This document shows positions 39,301 through 46,230 of a stretch of DNA of 64,000 nt, in pieces (position 1 is the first letter of the stretch; the number at the start of each line of letters is the position of its first letter). The DNA comes from Enoplolaimus lenunculus (lineage: Eukaryota; Nematoda; Enoplea; Enoplida; Thoracostomopsidae), in the NCBI GenBank assembly GCA_030248215.1, contig JASANG010000398.1, positions 62,001-126,000 of the forward strand, written 5' to 3'. The notes under the pieces were generated by a model. The model saw only the letters and a program-made list of their open reading frames with translations. It was not told the DNA's origin and ran no database searches. A program made the translations under genes and the position numbers.

Positions 39301-41636
39301 TCAAAGTGAATCTAATACCAAACTCGCTGTTTGCTGGCAGTGGTTCTCCATCAACAGCACTGCTTCGACTAACTCGTTTGAGCGCGCAATGGCAAGATTA
39401 GGTTTATTATCAGTAGCATGTTTGATAATTGTGGTGACGTGATGCAGGTGGTTTTCGCCGCAATATTAAATTAAGTGTGTTAGTGACTACATAAATCTTT
39501 TTGTAGCAGTACGTAGAAATATGGTTGTATGGCCGCTGTCAAATGGAACTATATCGTTTGGTTTGACATATGCATAGTTATCGCTTCCAAAGAAATAGAC
39601 AAAAACGTGCCCTGGAATTCGTTTGCCCGGGTACGTGGTCTCGTCCGCAACAATTGAAGGCCATGCGCATTTAGGTCGGCTGACCGTTTTTCCGCGACTT
39701 TTAGCCTGCATTATTCCAAAAAACCCAAACTTATCGTCAACATTGAGCATTATGATATTGTAGTTTATTACTATTAAACTTTAAAATAATTCTGAAACAA
39801 GGCAAGACAACTGAAATTGTCTGGTTCAAAAGAAAACTGTTATTCAATCAGAAAAGCGTGTTTTCAAGGTAAATAAGGTCGGTTGAATAGGGAAAACTAC
39901 TAAAACCCACTACAATTGACGCTAACTATTTAGAATGACAACCATAAATTATAGCAGCGTGTCATATTTTGGTACTATTTAGACCCGCTTTAGCTGCGGT
40001 TTTGCAGATAAAATAAACTGTTCTCATTATGTTTAAAGGAAAAACTAGTTTTCAGTTGCCCTGCATTGTTTCTTAATAATATTCCATGTGCGTATCAATT
40101 AGGTGCACATTAATATTATGTTATGGATAGGTAGGTTTAATATCAAAGCCATGCAGGAAATTGGATACGGACGGCTTGGAGGAAATAATTTGTTGTGAAC
40201 GAAGACAAGGATTGGTATTCGGTTTGGAAAAGTTCCTGCAGATCGTCGTCCACAAGAAATTCTGAAACACAGAATGCATTCTGACATTTTCTGTAACCAT
40301 TAATTCGTCAATCTTAAACATAACAAAGTATTGAACGAACTTAGTGTGCCGCTTAGGACCTTGTTCAAGAAAATTTGTTTCAACTAACAAAGTTTTAAGC
40401 GGCCACTTACAACCTTGTTATTTAAATTTGATTTAAAATTAAATAACGTCGTAATGCGTTACAGCGATCTTCAGCGGAAAAGTGGCGGTTTTGGCGTTTA
40501 AGACCTTGTTTAACACATTTGTCGGGTTGATATCATTTAGATTACATAAAAATCTCAAATTCTAAAAAATGAATACACAATTTTTATCCCCCAGACTTTT
40601 GACATCTGTTTCCACAATGTTTTATCTTGATCACACTGCCGTCTGATACCTGTTTTATGACACCTGGGTATCACGATAACAGTTTTACGCATTCCTGCGG
40701 CACCCGTTTCTAACAATGATATTTTTTCGCGGACCTACGACGTCTATGTTGCTGACGATGATATTTTTTCGCGCTCATATTTGCCGTTGTTTCTCATAAT
40801 GTATATTGTTATCGAACAGACACATTTTTAACTTTTTGTATAAGGGTTTTTAAAATAGAATGGTAATCGCTAAACAAATTTCGTTTATAAACCGCCCTGA
40901 AGCTTTCTAAAAAATCATGATATCACTTCTGTTTAATTGTATGCTACTAAAAATACTTTTGTGAAAATGGAACATTGGTCCCTTTACTGTTAAAAGAAAC
41001 TTATTTAAAAGTCAATTGTCACAGGATACAATAATATTTTTCTAAATACAAATACTACGGATAAGCGAAATTCATCATAGTCAATTTATACTTCGAGGTT
41101 TCTACGTATTAATGATTTCAACAATCCAAGATTGCAGTTGTTTGATTTTGAATATGCAGAAAAAATATATCGTCGTGAAATACTGCATGTGTGTTAAGTT
41201 TGATGATTATACGTGCGTTTTCTACCACGTTAGAACGCTCTCATTCGGCGAAGTAAACCGTAACTAGGAGAATCAATATTACATAGAGTTAGTTAATACT
41301 TAATATATTATATAATGTTAACTGAGGAGTCAAAATTTTTGACTAGAGGAGTTAATTTCTAGGGGAGTTAATACTATTGCCTCACCGACACCTGCGCATG
41401 GAATCCGAAATTGCATTGTCTTATCGCGTTATATAACGCATGAGAAACGTTGCGTCATTACATTGTGTTACTCATGATTATCGCCTTTATTGACTGCGTT
41501 GCTGTTTTTATTCCAGTTCTTAGAAAACTTCGATACACTAGCTATGGCATGCCCTAATATAGCTCGTGAAGGAGATGTTATATCATTCATTGTTGACATT
41601 TATACACGTTACGCGTCTTGCGCTGAAGAATTAGCG
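2384..41636 (+). CDS. Neurobeachin-like (NBEAL1/NBEAL2-type) BEACH protein, 5' 36 exons
   Basis: BEACH proteins are very large cytoplasmic scaffolds for vesicle and granule trafficking. I chained 36 exons in phase: 2384-2463, 3023-3193, 3383-3464, 4023-4139, 4268-4302, 4586-4659, 4969-5057, 5494-5676, 6605-6704, 7100-7215, 8399-8470, 8654-8752, 9102-9330, 14650-14753, 16174-16278, 16967-17100, 17252-17384, 17747-17866, 19298-19448, 19735-19802, 20318-20419, 20663-20762, 21065-21198, 21867-22026, 22197-22299, 22599-22761, 29081-29239, 29642-29804, 30428-30516, 30769-31258, 31788-32366, 33672-33956, 34273-34541, 35876-36008, 36235-36338, 41517-41636. They total 5415 bases, 1805 codons, with no stop. 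Order of blocks matches NBEAL1 as I recall it, for example ECVYDPARTWRYSFS, SNALKAICPST, GIRKWPGSGFT and PGRRPFG. The start ATG at 2384 is the first in frame. PH, BEACH and WD40 repeats must lie beyond the window. Splice sites are read by eye; small shifts are possible. Confidence 0.92.
2540..2640 (+). repeat. Dispersed short repeat, GGCAAC/GGTTCGGATTC family, copy 1
   Basis: About 100 bases starting GGTGGCAACGAAGGTTCGGA and containing AAAAACCGGATCTAACAATG. Related copies lie at 22805-22912 (reverse, ending TTTGTTGCCACCCTG) and at 27268-27375. The reverse copy shows that the outer end is CAGGGTGGCAAC, which is a hAT-like end. No coding content. Confidence 0.6.
3530..3897. repeat. hAT-type MITE relative (ACCGGAATT family), degraded copy
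   Basis: Rich in ACCGGAATT and GGAACCGG words at both ends, with the right end GGGATTCCGGTTGCA. Better copies at 42023-42457 and 56089-56304 define the family ends as CAGGGTGC(A/G)ACCGGA. Another fragment lies at 5823-5910, and a reverse end at 23755-23841 stops at CCGGTCGCACCCTG. This copy lies in NBEAL-like intron 3. Confidence 0.6.
5823..5910. repeat. hAT-type MITE fragment (ACCGGAATT family)
   Basis: Begins CAGGCTGCAACCGAAATT and continues with GGATCCGGAACC and GGAACCGGTACCG words. Only the left end is recognisable; it lies in intron 8. Confidence 0.55.
6780..6940. repeat. Dispersed repeat shared with 19010-19110
   Basis: The stretch around TTCTACACGGAATTTGCCCA recurs at about 19060 as TTCTACACAGAATTTAACCA, in both cases preceded by a GGGTC-type word about 40 bases upstream and followed by similar sequence. 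The open frame across it (from 6847) is therefore repeat-derived, not an NBEAL exon: exon 9 joins exon 10 in phase without it. Confidence 0.5.
7310..8130. repeat. Dispersed and degenerate tandem repeats in intron 10
   Basis: The left part (7310-7470) resembles 15065-15250, sharing CTGTCC...CCGTCTG, TTTGAAA(C/G)CTTATTGT and CT(G/T)GAG(T/G) blocks. From about 7480 to 8130 a unit of roughly 150-190 bases recurs four times, each with (G)AGGAATCTGAATA-like, a TTTA(T/A)AAAC-like and an AACTAACTAAT/GCTAATT-like segment. Very diverged, so old. No coding content. Confidence 0.5.
9331..10047. other. Intron 13, left part
   Basis: AT-rich intron sequence. The open frame 9756-10097 has no resemblance to a known protein and no codon pattern I trust. 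Nothing else supported. Confidence 0.5.
10048..10670. mobile_element. Fold-back/MITE element with 39-bp inverted ends
   Basis: Bases 10048-10086 and 10632-10670 are inverted copies of each other with one mismatch in the first 36; the shared core is CTGAAACAT(C/A)TTGCGGACAG. The left arm begins TAATTATTAATTTTT and the right arm ends with its complement. The 0.55 kb between the arms is non-coding. No clear target duplication, and the family cannot be named. Lies in intron 13. Confidence 0.8.
10958..14017. repeat. Minisatellite, 18-bp unit GGTGAAACCAACCGTTGG
   Basis: About 3.06 kb, roughly 170 tandem units of 18 bases with scattered substitutions (GACCGTT, TGAGCTG, CAAAACC variants). Because 18 is a multiple of three and the unit lacks stops in most frames, long open frames run through it on both strands (VKPTVG repeats on +, PQRLVS and TPTVGF repeats on -); they have no start context or splice support and are not genes. 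It ends sharply at 14017 and lies wholly inside NBEAL-like intron 13. Confidence 0.97.
11035..12830. repeat. Higher-order tandem duplication inside the minisatellite
   Basis: Two blocks of about 0.93 kb repeat nearly base for base: rare variants such as GGGGCAAAATTAACCGCTGG occur at about 11097 and 12008, and GATGGGGTAAAACCAACC at about 11574 and 12502. The offset is 911 at the left and 928 further right, so one 18-base unit was gained. The remainder of the array (12830-14017) is more homogeneous. Confidence 0.88.
14650..16278 (+). CDS. NBEAL-like exons 14-15
   Basis: Exon 14 (14650-14753) follows a 5.3-kb intron and begins with the two bases that complete the split Ser codon of exon 13; it reads MLELRCLFELLHPSKLGKN at its end. 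Exon 15 (16174-16278) reads VKLRDGLLTVLLEAVKADRS and leads into the ConA-like domain. The match to NBEAL1 here is by position and helical character rather than identity, so the exon limits depend mainly on phase and splice signals. Confidence 0.82.
14754..16173. repeat. Intron 14 with a dispersed repeat related to 7310-7560
   Basis: The stretch at about 15065-15260 resembles the intron 10 repeat (CTGTCCGTCTG, TTTGAAAGCTTATTGTCCTG, GCGCCAGGAATCTAAATA). Around 15290-15420 are words like GACCCGGACTTTG and GCCGATACCGA, typical of a decayed MITE. The rest holds no supported feature. Confidence 0.4.
16967..19448 (+). CDS. NBEAL-like exons 16-19: concanavalin A/LamG-like domain
   Basis: Best conserved part in the window. 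Exon 16 has VIVIPGIRKWPGSGFTLHMS, the NBEAL signature around KWPGSGF; exon 17 GFEAFFTNDLCLVFSVVTKK; exon 18 ITASVIPGRRPFGNGTVYVY; exon 19 RDVWGAPSALNGQLSDVLIF. In the family this lectin-like fold lies between the two armadillo regions and has no known enzymatic activity. The 60-residue insert seen in human NBEAL1 before the WGCP block has no clear counterpart: intron 18 (17867-19297) has an open stretch near 18250-18340 after an AG, but without a good donor, so I did not call it an exon. Confidence 0.92.
17867..19297. other. Intron 18
   Basis: About 1.4 kb between ConA-domain exons 18 and 19. Contains the second copy of the dispersed repeat seen at 6780-6940 (about 19010-19110). Open frames at 18360-18551 and 18466-18816 overlap each other in different frames and match nothing I know; I do not call them. 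Confidence 0.45.
19735..22761 (+). CDS. NBEAL-like exons 20-26: second helical region
   Basis: Seven exons in phase. Landmarks shared with NBEAL1 are LFIHYSAK (exon 20), CYDLSPARLLDGYVCTEI (exon 21), LAGIQSLFLILELC (exon 22), FKILGALLAK (exon 23), FYRHVLFDFSIWSRAEF (exon 24) and the pair GVEYLLDNLRWYF (exon 25) plus SLSIEDLQTVQASLFGLVKF (exon 26). All acceptors are clear pyrimidine-AG sites. The region is armadillo-like in the family. Exon 26 is followed by a 6.3-kb intron that houses transposon A. Confidence 0.92.
21430..21550. repeat. Tandem duplication of about 55 bp in intron 23
   Basis: The unit AACAGCAGAAAACAGCTG followed by CATTTGGCTAGCTCAACAGC-like sequence occurs twice in a row. Non-coding. 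Confidence 0.75.
22805..22912 (-). repeat. Dispersed short repeat, GGCAAC/GGTTCGGATTC family, reverse copy
   Basis: Reads on the - strand as CAGGGTGGCAACAAAGGTTC followed by GGATCGGATTCGGCAAAAAT. It is the only copy here with the full outer end, which looks hAT-like. Lies at the start of intron 26, outside transposon A. Confidence 0.6.
23755..23841 (-). repeat. hAT-type MITE fragment (CAGGGTGCGACCGGA end)
   Basis: The right end TATCCGGTCGCACCCTG matches the MITE family of 42023 and 56089. Words with GGATCC fill the rest. The other end is not clear. Confidence 0.5.
24750..26590 (-). pseudogene. Transposase of transposon A, decayed
   Basis: Cut-and-paste transposase of a superfamily common in insects and cnidarians. 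Read on the - strand it begins with a polar, acidic region (26590-25990) containing a tandemly duplicated segment (SFSDATAD twice, 26387-26560). Then come YWESSFDQRTVMLRDLV (matching the family's SLGDYxxQRDF block), NPAISHYRRKHAPYRLYLPA, KLGNEQCESC, candidate D1 in VLADLQK followed by MLPYLQGIKQCLFTPRLTLF, D2 in WADNCSGQNKK (near 25000), and D3 in KPVHTFMSADCVHHSVEKQ (near 24870). At least three frame shifts and a stop near 25370 separate these blocks, so it is dead. Family membership is by motif memory. Confidence 0.82.
26764..26812. repeat. CAAA/CAAG microsatellite
   Basis: About a dozen CAAA or CAAG tetranucleotides in a row, inside transposon A. Confidence 0.9.
27405..28327. mobile_element. 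Long fold-back element inside transposon A
   Basis: Almost the whole 0.92 kb is one imperfect palindrome: the left half from CGAAGGTATG and CGACCCCCCTAGGATTTCAT reappears inverted at the right end, and the symmetry continues inward through AACCGGAATTTC and GATCGATTCCTAGGAT to a centre near 27870. Each arm contains a stretch with D-loop-like CGGTTAAACGTTTG and T-loop-like CGATCGATTCC words, so a tRNA-derived ancestry is possible (inference). No protein coding. Confidence 0.85.
29081..30516 (+). CDS. NBEAL-like exons 27-29
   Basis: Exon 27 (29081-29239) resumes after transposon A with MDLLETPNCRQPLCLLLLEQ and LGQLFYAFLVSQK, matching the NBEAL1 block that ends in LLYALLLNQK. Exon 28 (29642-29804) has KCHLRLAGIGFSGVFHALAQ; its donor is the weaker GTTTGT. 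Exon 29 (30428-30516) reads FMDLIGLFYLLKNAEVDVRV and ends EVCRK, as in the family's NVRVAICRK. For exon 29 the acceptor at 30427 keeps phase, whereas the upstream AG would give a stop at once. A MITE fills most of intron 28. Confidence 0.9.
29953..30225. mobile_element. MITE with CAGAGGGCTGC ends
   Basis: In intron 28. The left end TTTCAATTCAGAGGGCTGC and right end GCAGCCCTCTGATTGAA are inverted copies with one indel. The inside has G-rich and C-rich runs (GGGGGGGTGGGATGATAGCC). The CAGAGG start suggests hAT, but I could not read a target duplication. Confidence 0.75.
30769..34541 (+). CDS. NBEAL-like exons 30-33: polar low-complexity linker
   Basis: Exon 30 (30769-31258) starts with the conserved VLYLRSEAATEIAKCLSWQD followed by ALISLLLKRK and then turns Ser/Thr-rich. 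Exons 31 (31788-32366, the longest), 32 (33672-33956) and 33 (34273-34541) encode a polar, probably disordered stretch that ends with SKQEDLCNLVINIAVTIMWR, the counterpart of the NBEAL1 block before ERGQVFSAL. Human NBEAL1 has a similar Ser-rich linker here. Sequence identity is low, but phases and GT-AG borders agree across all four exons. Confidence 0.85.
32778..33438 (-). mobile_element. Internally deleted hAT element with GAGACC arrays
   Basis: In intron 31. Ends are CAGGTAAGGGCGGTCTCG and its inverted partner CGAGACCGCCCATCCCTG. Flanks CTTAACAA (32770-32777) and TCTAACAA (33439-33446) look like an 8-base target duplication with small changes, as expected for hAT. Both ends carry runs of GAGACC (ACCGAGACCGAG), probably transposase-binding repeats. 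It still carries a piece of hAT transposase (33141-33365), so it is a deletion derivative rather than a pure MITE. Confidence 0.85.
33141..33365 (-). pseudogene. hAT transposase C-terminal dimerisation-domain fragment
   Basis: The frame reads NFPWIATMERKHLRLSPTNT then DSEQLWSTTSWLYSDLRNRI, matching the hATC pattern FP-x-L-x-x-x-A-R-x-Y-L-x-I-P-x-T-S-x-x-SE-R-x-F-S-T-A-G-x-x-x-x-x-x-R-x-x-L. The usual P-T-S-x-x-S-E-R is degraded to P-T-N-T-D-S-E-Q. The rest of the transposase is missing. This identifies the surrounding element. Confidence 0.83.
34550..34880. repeat. Inverted-repeat segments in intron 33
   Basis: Two nested fold-back pairs: CTTAGGCTTAAGACAAAACTT (with one base beyond the limit trimmed: TTAGGCTTAAGACAAAACT) near 34596 against AAGTTTTGTCAAAGCCT near 34640, and CCGTATTCTCACATGTGTGT near 34691 against ACATTTGAGAATATGAGTCC near 34850. 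These look like MITE ends. No target duplication seen. Confidence 0.5.
35245..35681. repeat. CG-rich MITE with TA target duplication, copy 2
   Basis: Same family as 518-813: ends TACAAGTCACGGGCAGAAT and ATTCTGTCCATGACTGTA, TA at both edges. The CpG-dense inside is 140 bases longer than in copy 1, through extra copies of words like GTCTGTAACCGCGA and CGCGGTCGC. Lies in NBEAL-like intron 33. Confidence 0.8.
35876..41636 (+). CDS. NBEAL-like exons 34-36, last exons in the window
   Basis: Exon 34 (35876-36008) reads DRALVFAALNMLACQGDLVL; exon 35 (36235-36338) SEVRDAIFEWIKWSHDF; exon 36 (41517-41636) FLENFDTLAMACPNIAREGD and ends at a GTAAGT donor in phase 0. They match the NBEAL1 stretch from QVFSALSKPG to LLFDCLSVC. 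Transposon B occupies most of the 5.2-kb intron between exons 35 and 36. No further exon of the family was found to the end of the window. Confidence 0.82.
36469..40507 (-). mobile_element. DNA transposon B, encoding a PWWP-plus-transposase protein
   Basis: About 4.0 kb in intron 35, antisense to the host gene. Ends: AAGGTCTTAACCGCCAAAA (36469-36487) and TTTTGGCGTTTAAGACCTT (40489-40507), inverted with one mismatch. The word TTANGACCTTGTT recurs at 36651, 36690, about 40351, 40413 and 40499, only near the ends, like the array in transposon A but with a different word. Between the arrays a transposase gene runs on the - strand from 39750 to about 36830. Target duplication not evident. Confidence 0.75.
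36830..39750 (-). pseudogene. Transposase of transposon B with N-terminal PWWP-like domain
   Basis: In order on the - strand: a PWWP-like domain at 39750-39500 (AWPSIVADETTYPGKRIPGH, then VFVYFFGSDNYAYVKPNDIVPF, shown in part), an acidic linker (39360-38800), a Cys motif KCKCQNNCNDV with FDAFWALGDYQLQQNFLL (38640-38540), GTLGISWKCVNYLMSRKD, SRRSHYRRTDTKRRYLHPSL, PPLNDVCNNCHEFELF, candidate D1 in ATFDMEKVLITPCTPVSV, D2 in YSDTCSGQNRN, and in a separate exon-like block (37329-36830) D3 in SGHSHMEFDNVDCQIERQ and the C-terminal tail. There is a frame shift in a GC run near 38500, another near 38430-38240, and stops near 37141 and 36920, so it is inactive. PWWP domains bind methylated histone tails and DNA; here that role is inferred. 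Confidence 0.8.
40508..41516. other. Right part of intron 35
   Basis: About 1 kb of AT-rich intron with no supported feature. A short direct repeat of GATATTTTTTCGCG occurs at about 40717 and 40760. Confidence 0.5.
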
Positions 41637-41690
41637 GTAAGTTGTTGTTACTTTCATTTCGGATACCCTGATACAGTCTAGTTTATTTTA

Positions 41691-42493
41691 GGGTGTACCG
41701 ATTAATCTCGGCATTGTTTTATCGGTAACAATCTCGTGAGTATCGGCATCAGTATTGGCATTGCCAGAAAATTGCCGCTTTTTTATCAATGGTTTTCGCA
41801 CTTGGGCGTGAGTTGCAATGGTTTCAGAGTTGCTTGCTGGTTTATAGCACTGCGTCTGATCATGAAACTGTCATGTCAATTGCGTTTGTGTTGTAAAACA
41901 TGATAGAACTAGACACTTCTTGAATGATTATAGTCGGTTATGGCTGTTAAATTTTAAATCTTCGTGTTTTTATGTTACGTAGCCAATGTATCAGTTCTTT
42001 AACCATTAAATTTGTAATCAGCCAGGGTGCTGCCGGAATTATAAAATACCGGAATTGGAACCGGAAAGTTAAAAAATAGCGGAACCGGAACCGAAGCCGG
42101 AACCGGACAATAAAAAATATTTGTTACCGAAAAATTCATTTTTAAGCGCTATTTTATCGCTTTTAATGCTGTAAACACACCATTTAGAATGCCGAAATCC
42201 TGAAACAAATGCAGTAGGTGGAAACACATGATAAATTATGGAGTATGGCACAAATTGAAAATGGCAATACACACTCGGACAATTTTAGATAAATAAGTTA
42301 GAAGAATATGCCAATTTTTTAATTTTATAATGAGAAAAATTTTCAAGACCAAAAATACCGGAAAATTCCGGCGAAAAAATACCGGATTTCTTACAGGAAC
42401 CGTATAATGAAAAATACCGTATTTCCGTACCGGAACCGGAATTCCGGTTGCACCCTGGTATCAGCATCGGCAAAAATTGTAGTGTCGGTACAT
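41691..42493. mobile_element. Element with GGGTGTACCGA ends, split by a nested MITE
   Basis: Left end GGGTGTACCGATTAATC and right end GTAGTGTCGGTACAT are inverted relatives. Similar CGGCATTG and ATCGGCA words stand on both sides of the nested MITE at 42023-42457, so the outer element was there first. Family uncertain; the end sequence resembles hAT. Confidence 0.55.
42023..42457. mobile_element. hAT-type MITE (CAGGGTGC...GCACCCTG)
   Basis: Begins CAGGGTGCTGCCGGAATT and ends AATTCCGGTTGCACCCTG. Flanks TAATCAGC and GTATCAGC agree at six of eight positions, a decayed 8-base hAT target duplication. Inner ends are full of GGAACCGG words. The middle is AT-rich and non-coding. Confidence 0.8.
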
Positions 42494-43673
42494 TTCCAGT
42501 TAAGCAACTATCTTAAATGGTGTGATTTTGCATCTGGATCATCTTTCTTTGGAACATCATAATTTTTCATTGAAACCAGTTATTTAGTTTAGGGATGAAC
42601 TGTACTGATCAGACCCAGGAATATTATTTCCATTAGTTTTATTTGCCAAGTAAATATTGAGTTCAACCTAGTAAGTGAAATTTTAGTAGTAATACTCCCG
42701 CCGTGCGACCCAGTGTAAAAGCTGTCCCAACCAAGGTTTTAAACGCTTACTAAAAATCCTGAAAATATTCCTATGTTCAATCCTGAAAACACTCAAAATA
42801 TACAAGGACAACTTTTACACCGGGTCTCAATATTTCCACATAGTCCATAAACCTAATGCAACATCCTATGCTTTGTTTTCACTTTGTATCTAACTGGTCT
42901 GGAACGTTACGTTGTTTGAATTGGGACGTTTTGCGAGCTAACTAAAATTTTAAAATATTTCGCTGAATTTATTACATATATTTAATCCTGAGCAAGGGTA
43001 CAGCAGGGCATAAAAATATATGCTCACGCCTTTTCGTCAAGTTGCGATTGTTTCACCCTGGTTCTTAGCTTGCTAAAAATTTCACAACATTTCTATCTTC
43101 AATGAAGAACCATTTTCGCCAAATCGCGACTGTTGTACCATAATTTTTACCTTACTAAAAATATCACAATATCTTTATATTAACTCATAACAAAATATAT
43201 AAAATACACAGAGTTATTCATTATAATTTAAACAAATAGTCACAAATGTTAATCCGGCATCAGCTGAATTTGTTCCATAAGGTCACTCATTCACACCGTT
43301 TCGTCAAATTGCCGGTGTCCCAGAAGCAACCCTGAGCAGGGTAGCTAATTCTATCTTAAATGCGGTCCTTAGCTTAGCAACACGTGAAAATGCGTCGACT
43401 CATTCACGCTGTACGTTTCAATTTACATTCCTTCGTTTTCATTCATGAAGGATGCCCCTTAACATCAACGAAAGAAAGAATTTAAGCTTACTTTGCACGC
43501 CACTGTTTTTCCTGCGCAGTGTGTATTAAACCAACAAGAAAAACTTAGGTTTTATTAATTGCTTTTCTTACTCGGTGTGTATCAAACCTGCAAGAAAGCT
43601 GGTCTGGACATTTACTGATCTCCCGATTTAGAACGGGAACGGCAGCTGCCTGATACTAAAACGTTTCACACAA
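42494..43673. other. Non-coding stretch after the nested MITEs
   Basis: AT-rich, with loosely repeated phrases (AAAATTTCACAACATTTCTA and AAAATATCACAATATCTTTA near 43075 and 43155; TTCGTCAA near 43036 and 43299). Probably degraded tandem repeats. No supported gene. Confidence 0.4.
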
Positions 43674-44247
43674 CTAGAATAGCTTCTTTTTTCTTCGTAA
43701 CTGTGATTCTAGGCAAATTCTGCTGTTACCATATTGCACTGGTTTCCCAAAACTATCTAAGACTTGTAATTTTAGTTTGTTAGAATACAACTGTTTACAG
43801 TCTAAAAATTTTATGTTTGTAGGCTCGTAATATAACACAGGTTCTTTTACGTTAAATTCGGAATCAAAGTTATTGTTTTTCAGAGTTATCTTCAATAACC
43901 TCTCTTCCAATAAAATCACAACGTAAGAAGAGAAAATAGGTATACAGCCACATATCTACTAACTGTTCCCCTGTAACTGAGTCTTCTATGGAATTTTGTT
44001 TCAAGCCTAAGATATCCTGAAGTCTGACGGAAATGTCTTTAATTTTACTACCTCCAGTGCACTTATAGGTAACATCAATTTCTGCTATGCACGACTGTAG
44101 AAACTCAATGAAACATTGATCATTGTAGCATACTGTTGCAGGTATGTATATATCGTGAAATGTTTTAGTGTCTGGAGAATAGTAGCTTAGTGAAAAGTCG
44201 CCATCGGTGATATTAAAGATGGGACGGGGTATTATAATTTTAGTCAA
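43674..44247 (-). pseudogene. Virus-like fossil: fragment of a Polinton-type capsid-associated gene (tentative)
   Basis: The coding-like stretch has a beginning like TKIIIPRPIFNITDGD, a middle ISVRLQDILGLKQ and an end like KLQVLDSFGKPVQYG. This pattern resembles, from memory, minor structural proteins of Polinton/Maverick-like elements found in many invertebrate genomes. The piece is broken and no polymerase, integrase or terminal repeat of such an element was recognised nearby, so the assignment is weak and the fossil looks old and partial. Confidence 0.35.
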
Positions 44248-46068
44248 ACCAACTCAAACTGGTTTAGTCCAAAATCAAGAAAAGTTGACAGATAGCAGTC
44301 AATTACTGAATCTGTAATGTCCGGTTCCAGGTAAATATAAACTCTTTCAAGCATTTTTGTTTCTTGTCAAATAACTAAATTTGGTGTCGAACCATGTTCC
44401 TTGGCAGCGCGCCAACCCGTCATTTGACAACTCGTTAAGCAGGCCTCTGATTGCAGAAAGTTGAACACCAGTCGACGCAGGTCTGTAAACTGCGGCAAAT
44501 GATATATAATTTGTCCAGGAATAGGAGTAACAGTAGTGGCTGCAGGAAACTGGTAAATTATATACCTGTTTCGATGGTTTAAACTTTTATAGCCGTAGTA
44601 TATTAAAATCTATGGTTTAAAATCAATTCAAAAGCTATACTACGTACCTGTTACTCCTATGAAATAACGAATACATACAGTAATACATGTTACAAATACA
44701 TACTGTAATACATGTTACAGAAACACACGTGTAATACAAAAATATACAATACTGGCACACACCTGATTGTAACCCGCAACATTCATGGCAGTTTTTAAAG
44801 ATAATTCTGGGGTAGGAATGTATTCGGTAAATCTGGCTGCACCAATTACTGTATCTGACTCACGAAAAAACGATATAAGGCTCTAGCAAACGAATTCTGG
44901 CAAAAACTAGAAAGTCGAACCCCTCCCTATCAAAAACGCAGGCATGGGTACCAACCAACAATACCCGATACAAGGTATATAAAACAAAGGCACACGCAAC
45001 TAATGCACTCTATAACCCACCCCTCCAACTAAACTGAAATTTGACCATATTCATTATACATGTACACATACATATATAACGCTAGCATCATTATGCTAGC
45101 ACCCCGTTATATGGCAATTCACAGGCTGATAATAGTGAAATAATTGAGCAACACTTTTAACCTAAAATAAGTACAGTATCGACGCTGGTTACCCATATAC
45201 GTTCTCCAATAAAACATGTCTCCTAGAACACTGCCATTACTGTGAATTGCTTCGTTCCCATTCAAAGCATTATTAGAGCTGAAATGAAATAATCGAACTT
45301 AGCACTTTTTGAAAGGACCACTTTCAATTTACCAGGTTTCGGTTATAAATACGCAGGATGTAAATTTTTTGAAACAGCTTAAACTTTTTAATACAAAAAT
45401 TGACTTCTGGACCGCTTTCATTTGTATGATACATACTATGCCTTTAAATGGGAGCGGCTGTGGTTTACAATTACTGATCATATTCACGAACCTTAAACTC
45501 CGTCTTGTTTCGTGGAAAGATAGTCGACATCAACGGTTATCGGCAAGGTGAAGTGTTCCATAGCGTAGGTTTCTTCGTAAGAGATTGAGAGGTCTGTTGT
45601 GACCAAGACGACTTGTCCGATGTGAGATGTATTTGTTGTAATGAGAGCCATATTTTGCCATCGTCGTATAATAGCTGTGCTTTGGATACTTTATGACTAC
45701 GTTTCATACAGTACCACGTATGGCTTACTGTATGAATCACGATTCTGTCACATAAATTGCAGTACATGTCTTTCAGTGAAGTCACAAAAGCTATAATAGA
45801 GCGTTCATCTTGAACAAAATAAAGGGAACCACAGCCGCTCCCTTGCACAGAGTCCCCTTAAATACTTGAATTTAGAGACCCAAGTAAGAATTTTTTAGTG
45901 TCTGCTCACGTTCTTTTACCCGCCATGTTTCCCAAATCACACCTGAAATGGCCATATAGGGTACATCAACCTTGTAAACTTAAAAACTACACTTTGGGAT
46001 CTGATATATAGTGGTATGAGCGATACTACCAGTCGTTTCCAGCGATCTCAATCTTAAACCCTAAGTGA
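44248..46068. other. Region with inverted 15-bp repeat and short coding-like frames
   Basis: GGGAGCGGCTGTGGT at 45450-45464 and its exact complement at 45828-45842 flank about 360 bases. Frames on both strands here (45309-45551 +, 45537-45848 -) have plausible composition but match nothing I know. They may belong to the same degraded element as 43674-44247. Confidence 0.35.
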
Positions 46069-46120
46069 TCATGCTACGTACCTATCTAGCAATAACAACC
46101 AAAATAAAAATTTATAAATA

Positions 46121-46230
46121 TCGCACGTGTTATCAGTGCCAAACAAAGGCACAAAAGCAACGAGTGAACTCTGAACAATGAAACTTAGATAAACATTGCA
46201 CGTCTTATCAGTGCCAAACAAAGGCACAAC
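46121..46230. repeat. Short tandem duplication
   Basis: CGCACGTGTTATCAGTGCCA followed by AACAAAGGCACAA occurs at 46121 and, with one or two changes, at 46197, 76 bases apart. Confidence 0.8.
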
